Source: Diospyros lotus
Taxonomy: Eukaryota > Streptophyta > Magnoliopsida > Ericales > Ebenaceae
NCBI RefSeq assembly: GCF_014633365.1
Contig: NC_068338.1
Span: 20,780,616-20,844,615, forward strand
Direction of reading: 5' to 3'
Length of the DNA stretch: 64,000 bases
Positions within the stretch are counted from its first letter, which is position 1, and each line of letters begins with the position of its first letter. A program made the translations under genes and the position numbers. Shown in pieces: positions 1 through 12,575 of this stretch. Below the pieces are notes generated by a model, which was given only the letters and a program-made list of their open reading frames with translations, was not told the DNA's origin and made no database searches.

Positions 1-136
1 GATGGTTTTCCTGCGAGGCGGTGGCGGAGGCGGGTACGCGGTGGATGTGGGGATCGTGGTGGTGGTGGTGTTGTGGGTTTGGGAAACAGGATTTCATTAG
101 CCATGAGAAGTGGCGAGAGTTGCAGGTTTCTGACAT
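1..136 (-). CDS. Partial gene, N-terminal 45 codons, function uncertain
   Basis: Reading the minus strand from an ATG at 136 gives 45 open codons that run off the left edge. The peptide begins MSETCNSRHFSWLMKSC and continues with a His/Pro-rich low-complexity stretch (HHHHH, then PHIHRVPASATAS). A second in-frame-shifted ATG at 104 gives a Pro/Arg-rich peptide that looks less protein-like, so I prefer 136. The SRHFSWLMKSC start reminds me of a plant F-box/Kelch family, but that is from memory and no F-box or Kelch repeat lies inside the window. A CT/GA microsatellite just upstream is typical of plant 5' leaders. The plus-strand ORF at 21-227 is the shadow of this segment. Confidence 0.5.
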   Translation of the reverse strand, partial: MSETCNSRHFSWLMKSCFPNPQHHHHHDPHIHRVPASATASQENH

Positions 137-480
137 CAGATTTGAAGGAAGAGGAGAATTCTCTCTCTCTCTCTCTCTCAAATTAATTGGATTCAGAGAG
201 AAAGAGGGATTTATTAACGTGGATTGATTGATCTAATAGACAGAGGGATTTGCAGAGCAGTGTTGTTGCTCCTCTTCCTCGTCTTCTCATCCATTCTTAT
301 TATTCTCTTTTTCTGAACCTCTTTGCTTTGCCTTCTGAGATTTTGGTAAAGTCTGTGTTGAGCTTCTCTAATTGATTTTTACATTTTATTGAGTAATTTT
401 TCCAAACACTGTTCTATTCATCTTCCACTTTCACTTCCACTCCCAAAATTTAACAATTTACATATCAAGTCCCATAGACA
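137..480 (-). promoter_or_regulatory. 5' leader and proximal promoter of the left-edge gene
   Basis: Immediately upstream of the ATG at 136 is a (CT)n/(GA)n microsatellite at about 161-180, a common feature of plant 5' untranslated regions and core promoters. Farther upstream the sequence is pyrimidine-rich to about 345 and then becomes plain AT-rich. No clear TATA box stands out. The boundary is an inference from composition. Confidence 0.35.
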
Positions 481-1152
481 TGCGATAAAATATTTGAAAT
501 TTCATATAAAATATTAAAATTTGAATCAGTGCTAATTTAGAAGACATAATTATTATCAAAACGTAACATTTAACTGAAAATCAATAATAATTCTAAAAGG
601 TAAATCCAACATAAATTACATTAAATGTCCAGATCTAAGTGTGTATAGACTGTCTGCATTTGAATTTATTTGAGAAGTGTACCAGATAAAATGTTACTCA
701 TCCTTGAAGATTAATTGAGCGAAAGTCAGACATCCTAAGTGAATAAAAACAAAACAATTTACATATTAAACTTTTATTTTTTTTAATTTTAAACATTAGA
801 TCATTGTATTTATAACAAATAATTTACATGTATTATGATTTGATGGTCCCATCTATATGTATTTTTACAAATTAAAATAAATATATATTAATTAAACAAG
901 TAATATAAAAAACTTAAAAATAAAATTCTAAATAGATTTAAAAGTATATATTAAATGATATTAATTATTCTAGAATTAAAAAATATTTGCAATAAAATTA
1001 ATACAAATTTATGATGAGAGTAAAATAAAACTCATGATCAAAAGCTTAGATTACAAATCAAAAATTAAACAAAATATATTATTAAAATGATAAATGATAT
1101 TCAAATAGAAGAAATTAATTTCTTTTAAATATTTTAAATTATTATTATATTA
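481..1152. other. AT-rich intergenic DNA
   Basis: Very AT-rich sequence with short A and T runs and no credible coding frame or RNA gene. Nothing further recognised. Confidence 0.6.
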
Positions 1153-1826
1153 TCTAAAAGGCACTAGGCCCTAGTCGGGTGGCAGATTGGCACTTAGCGC
1201 CTAGGCGGGGACTAGGCGGCATCTAAAAAATTTAATATTTTTTTATTTTTTTTCTTAGTATATTCTTCCTGTCATAACAAGCAGCAAGTAGCAAGTTGGT
1301 GTTACTTGTTGCAGTGAGCAACGAGCAGTTGTAGCAAATAGCAACGCAAGTTTGCTACTGCAGCTTCTTCAATGTTTTTTACTAAATAACCGGAAGCAGA
1401 GGAAGATTGATACAAACCGGAGAAAGACGAGATCGGCGACGAGAGATGACAGCCAACAGATGAGATTGATGACGATGAGAGAGAACGACCAACTGGTGAG
1501 GTCGATGATGACGAGAGAGTAAAACCAAGAAAAGAGATCGATGGCGATGACGAACGACTAAGAAGAGATTGAAGGCGAGAGAGAGAAGACCTGCGATGAA
1601 TGATCAGAGAGAGAAATGGAAAGGAGAAATATAGAATGGGAAGGGGGAAATAAGGTCAACCCAGGACACGCACGACCTAGGAGGCCCAGGCCGTGCGCCA
1701 CCTAAGCAGCCACTTGATTTGCCTAGGTGGCGTCGTGGCCTGATTAGTCGGGTTGGCGCCTAAGAGTGCCAACCAGCCCTAAATCGTCGTGGCCAGTGGC
1801 CGCCTAGGCTGAATTTTCAAACACTG
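1153..1826. mobile_element. Non-autonomous hAT-like repeat (GCCTAGGCGG family)
   Basis: A GC-rich island in AT-rich DNA. Both ends carry many inverted copies of CCTAGGCG-like words (ctaaaaggcactaggccc at the left; ggccgcctaggctg then ttcaaacactg at the right). The right end, read inward, starts CAGTGTTTGAAAA and matches the ends of a related element at 54121-54896, which starts CAGTGTTCTAAAA and has a near-perfect 8-bp target duplication. The left terminal bases of this copy are diverged, so its exact start is approximate and no target duplication is visible. The interior holds no transposase; it is purine-rich with repeated GATGA/GAGA words. Confidence 0.6.
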
Positions 1827-3209
1827 ATATCGATATTATCAGTGGTGAAAATGACAATAAAAATGGATATTTGAGGGACATATTGGACAGAAAGGTTATT
1901 GGATTAATCTTTTGCCATTTTCTGAAATATGAAAACATTGAATGATGTCGTCTTGGCATTGTCAAAATGTTTTTCATTTCAAAACATTAAGAAACATAAA
2001 AAAAAAATATTTTCGATCCGTTTCTAAAATATTAGAAACATTTTGAGATCGTTTCGTAATATTTAAAGATATTGAAAATGCGTTTCTATTCCAAAATCAC
2101 ATTAGAAATAGAAGTAATTATGTCTTTGTTATTGACCACGTTAGATATAAAAGTAATTTGTATTTATGTTTGCTTAAATAGATGATGGAATTTATGTTTA
2201 TATTTAATTGAATAATTATTTTTATATTAAAAATTATATTTATAAAAAGACTCCCATATTTTTTTTTTTCTCATTTTCCAGTGTGTTCATATCTTATTAT
2301 TTTTTTTAAATACAATTTTTTTGTCTCTATCTCGCATTGTATTCATTTTTGCGCAACCTATTTGATAGTATTCATAAGTAAAATCATGAATTTGATTTTA
2401 TATATAATGATATCCAAGAAAAAATATATAAAAAAACATATTAAAAGGAAAGTTATATTTTTGGGTAAATTACATTTAAATTTATAAGATTTGAGAGTAT
2501 ATGAGGATTTATGTCGAGACCTCATCGTTAATGACTTAAATAATAAAAGGTTTAAATATAATTTACTTTTACTTTTTAAATAGCATTACTAGTAGAACAA
2601 TGACAATGAGAATTAAATGGAGTTGGTCGACTATCACACTATGATTCATTTTTCTTCATTTTTTCATACAAAGACGTCTTGAAAGATATTGAAAACCAAA
2701 CAAGGTTTCATTTCAAATGGTTGAAAATATGAGTGACTTTTCCTAATCAATCATGAAAAATGTTCTAAATGTTGGTAGATCAAACTAATGACTTTGGTTA
2801 GCTAAAAATAGTTTAAAAATAGATATGGTGAATTATGGAAAATTTTGATCAATTAATAGATAAAATTTGATTAACCAAATTCAAGGTGCGAGTGAAATAA
2901 TCTATCTTCTAAATTCGCTCAATTAACCTTAAGGTGTAAAAATGATGAGAACAAATCAACTTATTCTTATTGGCCACGGGATAAACTTTGGTAGACCAAA
3001 GTTTGAATTGCAAAATCATTTAGACATTCTAACTATCATCAGTCGACAAAGCCTTCGGCGTTGGTCGACCAAACACTTATTAAAAATCATTTTTCCTATA
3101 TTTGATCTAGTCAATTTCAAAGACTTTGAATGTGCCAAAAAAGTAAAATCTAATTATTGTTTCTATAAGAATCTTTTTATCATTAAAACAATAATTATAT
3201 CCCTTAATA
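1827..3209. other. AT-rich intergenic DNA
   Basis: No coding frame with protein-like composition. The short ORFs at 2281-2487 and 2942-3259 are chance frames in AT-rich DNA. The region 2610-3080 has several GGTCGAC/TTGGTCGACC-like words that hint at an old repeat, but I cannot define ends. Confidence 0.5.
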
Positions 3210-3212
3210 TTA

Positions 3213-3393
3213 GAGTAATGTTATTCATCTCTAGTAGGGATAAACAACAGTTCATGTGATAGCCACATACTAGTGTTTGATTGAAAAAGATAAAAGAACA
3301 CTCAATAAATTTTATTGTAATGCCAACCAAACATTGGTATCTGACTACCACATGAATTGCTATTATCTTTACTAGAGATAAATAGTATTACTC
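3213..3393. mobile_element. Fold-back MITE, PIF/Harbinger (Tourist) type
   Basis: A 181-bp element whose two halves are imperfect inverted repeats of about 70 bp. The left arm starts GAGTAATGTTATTCATCTCT and the right arm, read on the minus strand, starts GAGTAATACTATTTATCTCT. Both continue through a matching 'tagt...gataa..a.cag/caattcatgtg' stretch. It is flanked by TTA on both sides (3210-3212 and 3394-3396), the 3-bp target duplication expected for PIF/Harbinger insertions. No coding capacity. Confidence 0.8.
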
Positions 3394-3396
3394 TTA

Positions 3397-6300
3397 AGAT
3401 TAATATCAAAGACTACATTGGGACTTGAAAAATGGAACTAATTAAGGTCGGAGATGGTCAAATACTAAACCTTTAACCTAATAGTGCGCCATTCAATCAT
3501 CCAATGGTAGTCACACCTTGATGATTTATCTTATATTTTTTTAAGTTAAAATTTATTAAAACTCACTTAACATTTATAATTTGAGATACTTAAGACTCCT
3601 ATAATTTTATTTTTCTTGGAGAACTTTCTTTTGACATCAATTTTTAGCCAAAAAAAATATTTACATGCTAAAAAAAGAAAAAATGGCACAGTGCCTCTAA
3701 TTAATCTTAAATAATTACACACAATTCTATTATTATAAATCAATTAAAAATAAAAATACCAGACTTGCCTTTAAGTGGAGAAAAGTGACGTTGATTGATG
3801 ATTTAAGAGAGAAAAATAATAAAATAAAATGTGAAATATAACCATTAATCCTAATCAATTCTTAAAACTTAAGTAAAATTTCTATTTATCTCTAAAGAAA
3901 TATAAAAGTCAATCAATTCATATTTCAAGTGAAATTCAATTTATTTTTTAATCAAATTTACCTTTAAATAATTGAATCATAGTCGTAAAGTAATCTCTAA
4001 ATAATTAATATTTTAATTAATATTTCCTCTTTTTCTTAATAAATATGACTTTTTGATTGAATTTTCAAACATGTATTTTATGGATTTTCTTATTTTTTTC
4101 TCAATAAATATTATTTTGAATTAAATTTTCAAACACTATATTTGTGTTTTTAATTTAAAAAATTAGAAATTACAAGACGATTAGGTGTCTCAAATTAAAT
4201 TTAATGAAAAAAATATTCTTATCTATATTTGTGTTCGTAAATTTAATTTTGTTGGTCAAAAAATGACGTCAAATGAGGATTTTTAATTAGAAAAATAAAA
4301 TTACAAGACAATTAAGTGTCTCAAATTATAAACTTTAAGGGATTTAATTAATTTTATCTATCTTTCTATTGCAACAATTTCTTCTTTATGTGGATAAAAC
4401 TATGCTCAAATAAAAAATTAAAATATTTTATTTTAAAAGATTTTAAATATAATAAAAATATTTTATGATATTTTTCACTGATTTTTTCCTAAATAAAATG
4501 TAATTTTGCTATGTTTTTTAAAAAGAAAAGGATAGAAAGCAAGACTTTCAGCACAATAAAAATCAATTTTTATTGTACTTTTATTAATATCAATATAGAT
4601 AATAAAAAAACGAATGTTAAAGTTTAGTCATAATAAATAATATTATAATATCATAATATTAAAATATTATCAACCATAATATTTATCATTTATTTTATAA
4701 TATTAGCAATGTCGTGGATGTTGGTCGCAAATGAGCCAAGCTATTCGTGAGCGACTCAGTGTTCAACTCAATAAAAACTTGTTCGACTTTGTTCGTTAAG
4801 ATAAACAAGTCGAGTTTGAGACTAACTTTGAAATTTAATTTATAAATTAGTTGAGGTTGAGTTCATTAAATCTCAACTCGTTAACTCACAGTTGACTCGA
4901 TTAAAGACTTATAAGTAGGCTCAATTAGAAGTTTGTGATTGGCTCGTGAAAATAATCTCGTTTATAAATACACGAAATTGTTATGTTCGATGGGAGGGGA
5001 AGGCCCGCCCACTCCCCCTTATGATGTTGCCTGTGTCGGGCAACATCTGACGCGAGAAAGAGAATAATTCTTTATAAATATATTAATAAATTTATTCATA
5101 ATTTTATATATAGTCGGGAATTAAGAATGGACATGCTAATAGTACTTGTGTGAAAACTGAAATAATTTTTTATTTCAGTTCATTAATTTTTATTTCTGCT
5201 GAGAAAAATAAAATAAAACTGAAAGCGTTGCTTGATTTGGTTACAAGTTGTTAAGAAAATGAAAGTGAGGACTGAAAATGGTGTTTAATTTTTAGAATTT
5301 GCGTTCAACATATTAAATTAATGTTGTAGTTAAAAAAATTATTAATAAACCTTCAATAATTCAATCATTCCAATTGTTGTTGATAAATTAGATATGAAAA
5401 TTTTAATTAAATAAAAAATATAATATAATGGATTTTTTTTAAAATAATTATAAGATCTAGTGCAAATCTCGCATGAAAAGTCTAATTTATTAGTTGCTAG
5501 ATTTGTTTGTCATAAAAAACGCTACGAGTTAGGTATGGTCGTTGGACACCAGTTGTAAGGTTGTCTGGTTTGTTTTGCTCAATTTTGAAATTGTTGTGAT
5601 TGTTGATGACTAAAATTCTCATTGGACACTGAAGTTATTATTTAAGTTGTATGAAGACGAAAACGAGAAACATATATAAAATAAAATGGAAACAAGAAAT
5701 CATTTTTAAAAAAAGTAAGAAACGAAATTGCGAGGGAAGTGAGTAAATAAAAAAATATTGGAGTTGTTTTGTAAATATAATTTTTGATGTTAAAAATTAT
5801 AAAAAATAATTATTTAATTTAAAAATAAACATAAACTCTATAATGCATACAAATAAATTTTGGAAATAAATTATAAAAAAAATAAAAAAATTTGAATTAG
5901 AGCCGAAAAAAATTCCATCTTTATTCATGGATGGAAAAGAGTTTTCAAATGGGTTTCTTAAATCCATTCCAATTTTATGGTTCCATTTCTAAAATTGTTG
6001 CAGTTTTGTAAAAGACACCACATTTTTCCATTTTTTGTGCCAATAGATCCCAATCTTGTAAATAATAATAGAATAAAAACAATTAGAACCAAGCACAAAA
6101 TCTACAAGGAGGGGATATAATGTAATTTTTAGAATATCAGGTGACCATGTTGCAATAAAACAAATAACGGAGCGAGGGACGATCCCTACGAAATTTTTAA
6201 TTGATAAGGATAGGTGGCGAGGGTTGGGGGGGCAGCATCATTCCATTGCATGAGAAAGTCACGTGACATGATGATACCCTAAACCATGCATGTGACCCTG

Positions 6301-7305
6301 CCTTGAAAGGTACTGCCCCCCCCCCCCCCCCCCCAATAATATAATTAATTATTATGACTATACTAAACATACGTTACGTATTAAAGAATCTATATATACT
6401 GTGGCGTACCATCCTTGTACTGTTCTATTGGTGTTGAAAATGAAAAAGAATTATAAAATATACACTTTGTAATGTAAAATGTTGAATTATGAGGACATGT
6501 TGTTAGTTTTGTTGCACGTGATTCATTGAGAAAACGACTGGTCCTGTCACTTGATGGGTCATTTTCTCATTTTTGTATCTTTTTTCTTGTATAAGGATAT
6601 TATATATTTAATTTTTTTTATTTTTATCGTGTGACAAGATGTTATAGTAATGAGAGAGGAGATATATACATAAGAATTTTTTTTTTTATCTAATTTGAAT
6701 AAAATATCACAATATTATATATAAATATCGTCCAAATAAAACATTGACGTCAATGCCCGAATAATGTGAAATGAATTAAGTTTTTGGAATCAAAATGACC
6801 TTAAAAGAAGCATATTCCTTTCTCTCAACTAAGAAAATATTCTTTTGTAACACAAGAAATTGTCACAAAAACTATATTGACTCTATTATTGAATGTGAAA
6901 CTAGTACCGTCACTCTCTTGAACCACACCATTCGTCACCTCCTAGCTAGGATTGGCTTTACAATTGTCATACATATTCAACCACGAGGTGGGGAACCCTT
7001 CACCTCACATATGAGGGGGAAATGACCCAAGAGTAAGAACACACTTTAATTGGACCTCAATGATTGATATTTTCACCTTCAATAATTGAAATGTTGCACC
7101 CATTCCAATAGACCAAGTGGTGGCCAAGAAAATAAAATGTCTAGTCAAGTAAGTAGTAAACTGAGGCAACCCAGCTTAGGGTTATAATTGAACCTCATTG
7201 AGCTTCATTGAGTTCAAGCTCAATTTGACTAGTTGCTATCCAACCACACCGAGATATAGTATTCATTGTCAACCAACCATAATTGATGCGGTTGGATGTC
7301 TATAC
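3397..7305. other. AT-rich intergenic DNA with degraded repeats
   Basis: No host gene seen. About 4730-4990 contains repeated words such as 'gactcg', 'gttgactcga', 'ggctcgtga' resembling a degraded MITE; a similar remnant lies at about 29690-30120. A run of 19 cytosines occupies 6316-6334. The 76-codon ORF at 6795-7025 has no recognisable domain. The last 280 bases before 7306 look like repeat sequence but I cannot classify them. Confidence 0.45.
6316..6334 (+). repeat. Poly(C) tract, 19 C
   Basis: An uninterrupted run of 19 C on the plus strand in otherwise AT-rich DNA. The length is likely to vary between copies or reads. Confidence 0.9.
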
Positions 7306-8663
7306 TGTTGGGTTTCTTAGATCCAAATGTAGCGGAAAAATTAAAAAAATTTGGATCAACCAAACTCTTTGGTTAAACTTGAAACCTGAAGAGACCGGAT
7401 CTAGTTTGCAAATATATAATCTTTCAAAAATAAAGAACATATAACGAAAAATCAAACCTTTTGATTGTCCGATGAAGAATGGATGAATTTTTGTGCCACG
7501 AGGTATTACCCATCCTCTATAAGTGATCCACACCTAAGAGAAGCTTCAATCGATGTTTATGAGCACACCCCTTCGATCTCCTTACATCAACCATGCAAGA
7601 TCTAATTCAACACTTGAAAAATCTCTTGATTTTTCACAAAAACCACACTTTCTCTTTCTAGAGGCAAAAATGGAGAACTCAACTCAAACCCTAGTCAAAC
7701 TAGGGATTTATAGAAAGCCCAAGCATGTTATAAACATATTGGGCCAAGGCCCAACCCATTTGTGTGTTTTTCACCTTGTTTTACTTTTTGCTCATTTTGT
7801 CGACATCTCGTGAATTTTTCCACGAGTGCTATCTCACCCCAAAAATCCACGAATTCTTATGGGCCCCCAAAACATTTTTCGATCCTACTAAAAATTCCAT
7901 GAAACTTCTCTTTGTTCATGTGTGACCTTATAGGTTTATTATGAAAATGGCAAAGGGCAATTTATAGAATCCTACTCCTAATAAAACTCTTTGATTATGA
8001 TCCTTAATTTATTTAATCTCATGACAAAAATTATTATCTTGCCCTTAGACCAAGATTGACGTCTAACAACGTATCATGGCCCCCATATCATAATGAAATG
8101 CAAATGACACTTCTAATGAACCTTTCCGTGACAAGTTTCAGTGTTATTTGATCCCTTTATCATAATGCCCCGGTATAGTCTAGAAGTATGGTAAAATGCC
8201 AAACTTCTAATAACCAACACTATGTGCATGAATGTTAAGTCTATAACTCCTATAGTTGAATTAATAACTCTTATTAATTCTCAACTATCTGCGTTGGCCA
8301 ACGACTCCTCGAGTTGTGACTTCATCATTCACATAGGGTATATACCTTTTAAATCTTACTAAGGTCGATAGATTCCATCTTGCGTACTCATCTACCTTCG
8401 TATGATTCCACCCTATTAGGGACGCAGCTTACTAGACCCCGTACAGTGGCATCAAAGCATGACACTCCTTATACAAGATAACTATGATACCTCAGAAAAA
8501 TAGATTACTAGCACCTGTTGCCACATAGAAATCCCAATTGACATTTAGTAAGAATTACCATTTGGGTGTTATCAAGTTAGGTCATTCAATGAACTTACTT
8601 ACCAATGAGCACCTACACACTTGCATAGTATCACCACACAAATAGTCAATGAGATCAACTACC

Positions 8664-11600
8664 CAGGGGCGGACCCAGCCCATGGGCAGGGTGGGCTGGA
8701 GCCCCCCTAATTTTTTTTAAAAAGTAAGCTTTTTAGTATTAAAAAAATAATTTTTTTCCCAAGCCCACCCAATCAGTCAGCCCAAATATTATTTTTTTCA
8801 AATTGACAACCAACTAACCAGCCCAAATATTAATTTTTTCAAATTTGACAACCAACCAACCAGCCCAAGCCCAAATACATTATTATTAATTAACCCAAAT
8901 CTAAAATCCCTAATTTTATAACCTAAACTATTGGTTCAAATTGGTTTCTGCAGAGCACAACGGCGATATTCATCTTCTTCTTCAATCTTCCATCAACAGT
9001 CAACAATTAGCTTTAGCTTCTTGCTTCCACTTCTTCCAAAATCAAGATTTCTCAGGTAAGCCATCTATTATATCTATTTCTTCTATTTATATATTTCAAA
9101 ATCTATTTTTTTTCTACTTCTTCAATCTTTGTTGATGCTTCTGCTTTAGCTTTTTGTTTTCTTCTATCAACTTTAGCTTTATGTTTTTATTTTGGCTAAG
9201 CAAATAACATCTCCATTGAATATATTTATTTCATCTATTAAGATATAAATAAATTTGTTTCTGTTAAGAGCCTAAGGATATTTGGTAAAAATAATAATAT
9301 TCAATAATTAATTTATTTCAGCAAGGATTAATTTATTACTGAAATAATATACAAGACTAAAGGTAACTTAATTTATTTGATTATGTTCTATTTTGTTTTG
9401 ACTAGTTTAACATCTATTATGGGTTTATGAATTAGGACTTTAGGGTTTAACTATGCATTTGGCTTTTTGTTAATTGTTATTTGACTACTGCATTTAGTTA
9501 GGAATTTCCTTAATTGAGATTTGTTAATTCTCCTGATTGGGATTTGTTAATTGTGATTGAATATTTGAATTACCTTGGTTGTGATTTTATTAATTGTTAT
9601 ATACAGGTATATTAAAATGCACAACCGAAATATCTTCCAATACTTCATTAAGAAAACTGATGATCAATCATCAAGTAACCCAAATGGTCCCCGCAATGCT
9701 CCTTCTTCAAGTTCTATATCACCATCCAAAACTAAAAGATCCAAAGCCTTCAGATGAATGTACTATTGAGCCACTTGAAAGTAAAACCTCATATTATGAA
9801 CGTGATCCTGGAAAACGAATCCCAATATCACAATATTCATTAGATAAACAGGATGAGGTTCGAAGAGCATATATCGATATGGGACTGTGTCAACCTATTT
9901 ATGAGTATCCTCATATAAAATTTGGGGCTCAAAATCGTTGATTTCAATCCACTTGGTTCACACAACATCCATGGCTTGAGTTTTCTGTGGAGAAAGAAAG
10001 TGTATTTTGTTTTCCTTGTTATTTATTTGAAAGTAATACATCACAACCTTAAACATTCACTATCAAGGGGTTCAAAAATTGGAAGAGAGTTAATTATAAA
10101 GATTGTCTGCTAAAAAAACATGAAGGAGATGGTAATTCACTATATTACATTGTTATGGAAAAATGGAAAAACATGAGAAATCCAAGTCAATATATATATT
10201 GAGAGAAGGATGCACAAACAAACTGAAAAAGAAAAGAAACAGAATCGTTTGCTTTTAAAGACCTCCATAGAGAGTGTGAAGTGGTTAGCATTGCAAGGTT
10301 GTGCATTTAGAGGTCATGATGAGTCTCCTGAGTCTATTAACCGTGGGAATTATATTCAATTAATCAAATTGCATGGAAGAGCAAACAAAGAAATTGATGA
10401 TGTTGTTCTAGAAAATGCAGCTAAAAATGCCAAGTACACATCACCACGTATTCAGAAAAAGATATTACAAATTATTGCTGATTGTGTGCGATATAAAATT
10501 CGTGAAGGAATTGGAGATGCTAAATTCTGTATTCTTGTTGATGAAGCAGTTGATGAATCACATAAAGAACAAATGGCTATTGTTTTGAGATATGTTGATG
10601 GTGATGGATTTGTTAGAGAACGATTTTTTGAAGTTATGGGTGTTAAAGATACAAATGCTTTGACTTTAAAAAAAGAGATATGTACTGTATTAAACCAATA
10701 AAATCTGTTGGTTATAAATTTACGAGGTCAGGGGTATGATGGTGCAAGCAACATGCGGGGGGAATGGAATGAACTGCAAGCATTATTTCTTAGAGAATGT
10801 CCATCTGCTTATTACATTCATTGTTTTGCTCATTGTCTATAGTTAGCTTTAGTTTCAGTAGCTAAGGATGTACATGATGTGTGGCTATTCTTTCAATCAT
10901 TAAGTTCTATTGTCAACTTTGTTGGTGCTTCTGCTAAGCGTCATTCTCAATTAAAGTCAATTCGAGAGGATGAAATTGTAGATTTGATATTAGCAGGAGA
11001 AGTTCAAACTGGTACTGGGGCTAATCAAGTTGTACTTTGCAACGAGTTGGAGCTACTTGTTGGAGTTCACATTTTGCCTCTGTTAAAAGATTGATTGAGA
11101 TGTGTTGGTTCTACTTGTACGCTTCTTGCAAATCTTATTAATGAGGGGTCGAACAATAATATACGTGGGGAGGCTAAGGGTGTTTTGAAAGTTATGAAAA
11201 CATTTGAGTTTGTATTTATCTTATTGTTGATGCATGAAGTGTTGGAAAAATCTGATATTTTGTGTCAAGCATTGCAAATGAAAGATCAAGACATTTTGAA
11301 TGCAATGAATTTTGTCTCAACTACAAAGCTTCTTCTTCAAGAAATGCGTGATGATCGGTGGGAAAGTTTTATTTGGTATGTGGTGCAATTTTGTAAAAGT
11401 AATGATCTTGATGTGCCAGAATTAACTAATCGTTATATGGATGGTACAAGATATTCTTGTCAACAGAAAAATAATATTATAGTGAAGGACTACTATCACT
11501 TTCAGATATTCAATGTTGTAATAAATTTTCAGTTGATGGAGTTGAATAATAGATTTAGCGAGAAAACATAGAACTTCTTAAGTTATGCGAGGCTTTAAGT

Positions 11601-12263
11601 CCTACAAATGGTTTCAAATCATTCTCTATAGATGCTATTTGTGGTTTAGCTGAGAAATTTTATCCTTTGGATTTTAATAATGAAGAAATAAGTGATTTGA
11701 GGAGACAGTTGGATCACTATAAGTTTGATGTAATTCGACATTCGCAGTTTCAGAATCTTAATTCTCTTCCTCAATTATGTCGGATCTTGGTTGAAACGAA
11801 TAGGTCATGTCATTATTTCTTGATTGATAGATTGATTCATTTAGTATTAACTCTTCCAGTTTCTACAACAACAACAGAACGAGCTTTTTCAGGGATGAAA
11901 CTCATCAAATCATCACTTCGCAATAAAATAGAGAATGACTTTCTAGCAAACGTCATGACTATCTACATTGAGAGAGAGATTGCTCTTGGCATTGATATAG
12001 AAGTACTCATTGACAAGTTTGATCTTTTGAAGAATTGCAAGTTGCGACTCTAAATAGTTTTATAAGGTATTTGTATTGTACATTTTTTTGTATTTTTTTG
12101 TATTTTTTGTTTTCTCTTTTTATGTTAATAAATTATGTTAAATATGCATATAAAATTCATTAAATTCCCATTTTTATCTTTTTGGTTTTTTTATTGATAA
12201 AGTTCACGGTTGAAAAAAAAAATTTGAAGCCCCCCCAAGTAAAAATTCCTAGGTCCGCCTCTG
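8664..12263 (+). mobile_element. Full-length hAT transposon, 3600 bp, inactivated
   Basis: Both ends are intact. The left terminal inverted repeat starts CAGGGGCGGACCC; the right one, read inward, starts CAGAGGCGGACC. A perfect 8-bp target duplication CAACTACC flanks it at 8656-8663 and 12264-12271, the length typical of hAT. The interior carries one transposase gene in plus orientation (9617-12053) with several disabling mutations. The CAGGGGCGGA terminus and the TTF-type zinc finger plus DUF4371 transposase place it with the plant 'zinc finger MYM-type 1-like' hAT group. It landed inside an older LTR-like sequence. Confidence 0.95.
9617..12053 (+). pseudogene. hAT transposase, TTF zinc finger / DUF4371 type, broken
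   Basis: Starts at ATG 9617 (MHNRNIFQYFIKK, the usual basic start of this family). Segments in order: a Ser-rich linker; YYERDPGKRIPISQY; the TTF-type zinc finger around 9945-10060 (FQSTWFTQHPWLEFS, then CFPCYLF); DUF4371 in 10210-11571 with ILVDEAVDESHKEQ and GQGYDGASNMRGEW; and the hAT C-terminal dimerisation region at 11667-12053 with LPVSTTTTERAFSGMK. Breaks: frame changes between 9617-9757, 9594-9941 and 10210; in-frame stops at 10699, 10840 and 11092; another frame change after 11571. The intact family protein would be roughly 750-800 aa. The element cannot make its own transposase, although its ends could still be recognised by one supplied elsewhere. Confidence 0.92.
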
Positions 12264-12575
12264 CAACTACCTTCTTTACTAGCATGCATAGTGTATACTG
12301 GTCTTGACGGTACTATAAAAGCCCCATTTTATAGTCATATGACTAAGAATAGTTGAAGAATGAAACATTAGTCATTCGATCTCATTAATATGATCTCATT
12401 ATAACTCAATTGACATTGCTACACTCTTTGAGATTTATCTAAATAGTAAAATATAAATATAAACGTATTGCCACGCATTAAACGAAAAATATTGATATTA
12501 ATCAAAATATGTCCAAGATTAATTAGAAATGTAGCCAACTCACAACTCTTATGATTGGCTCCCGGGTTACAATTC

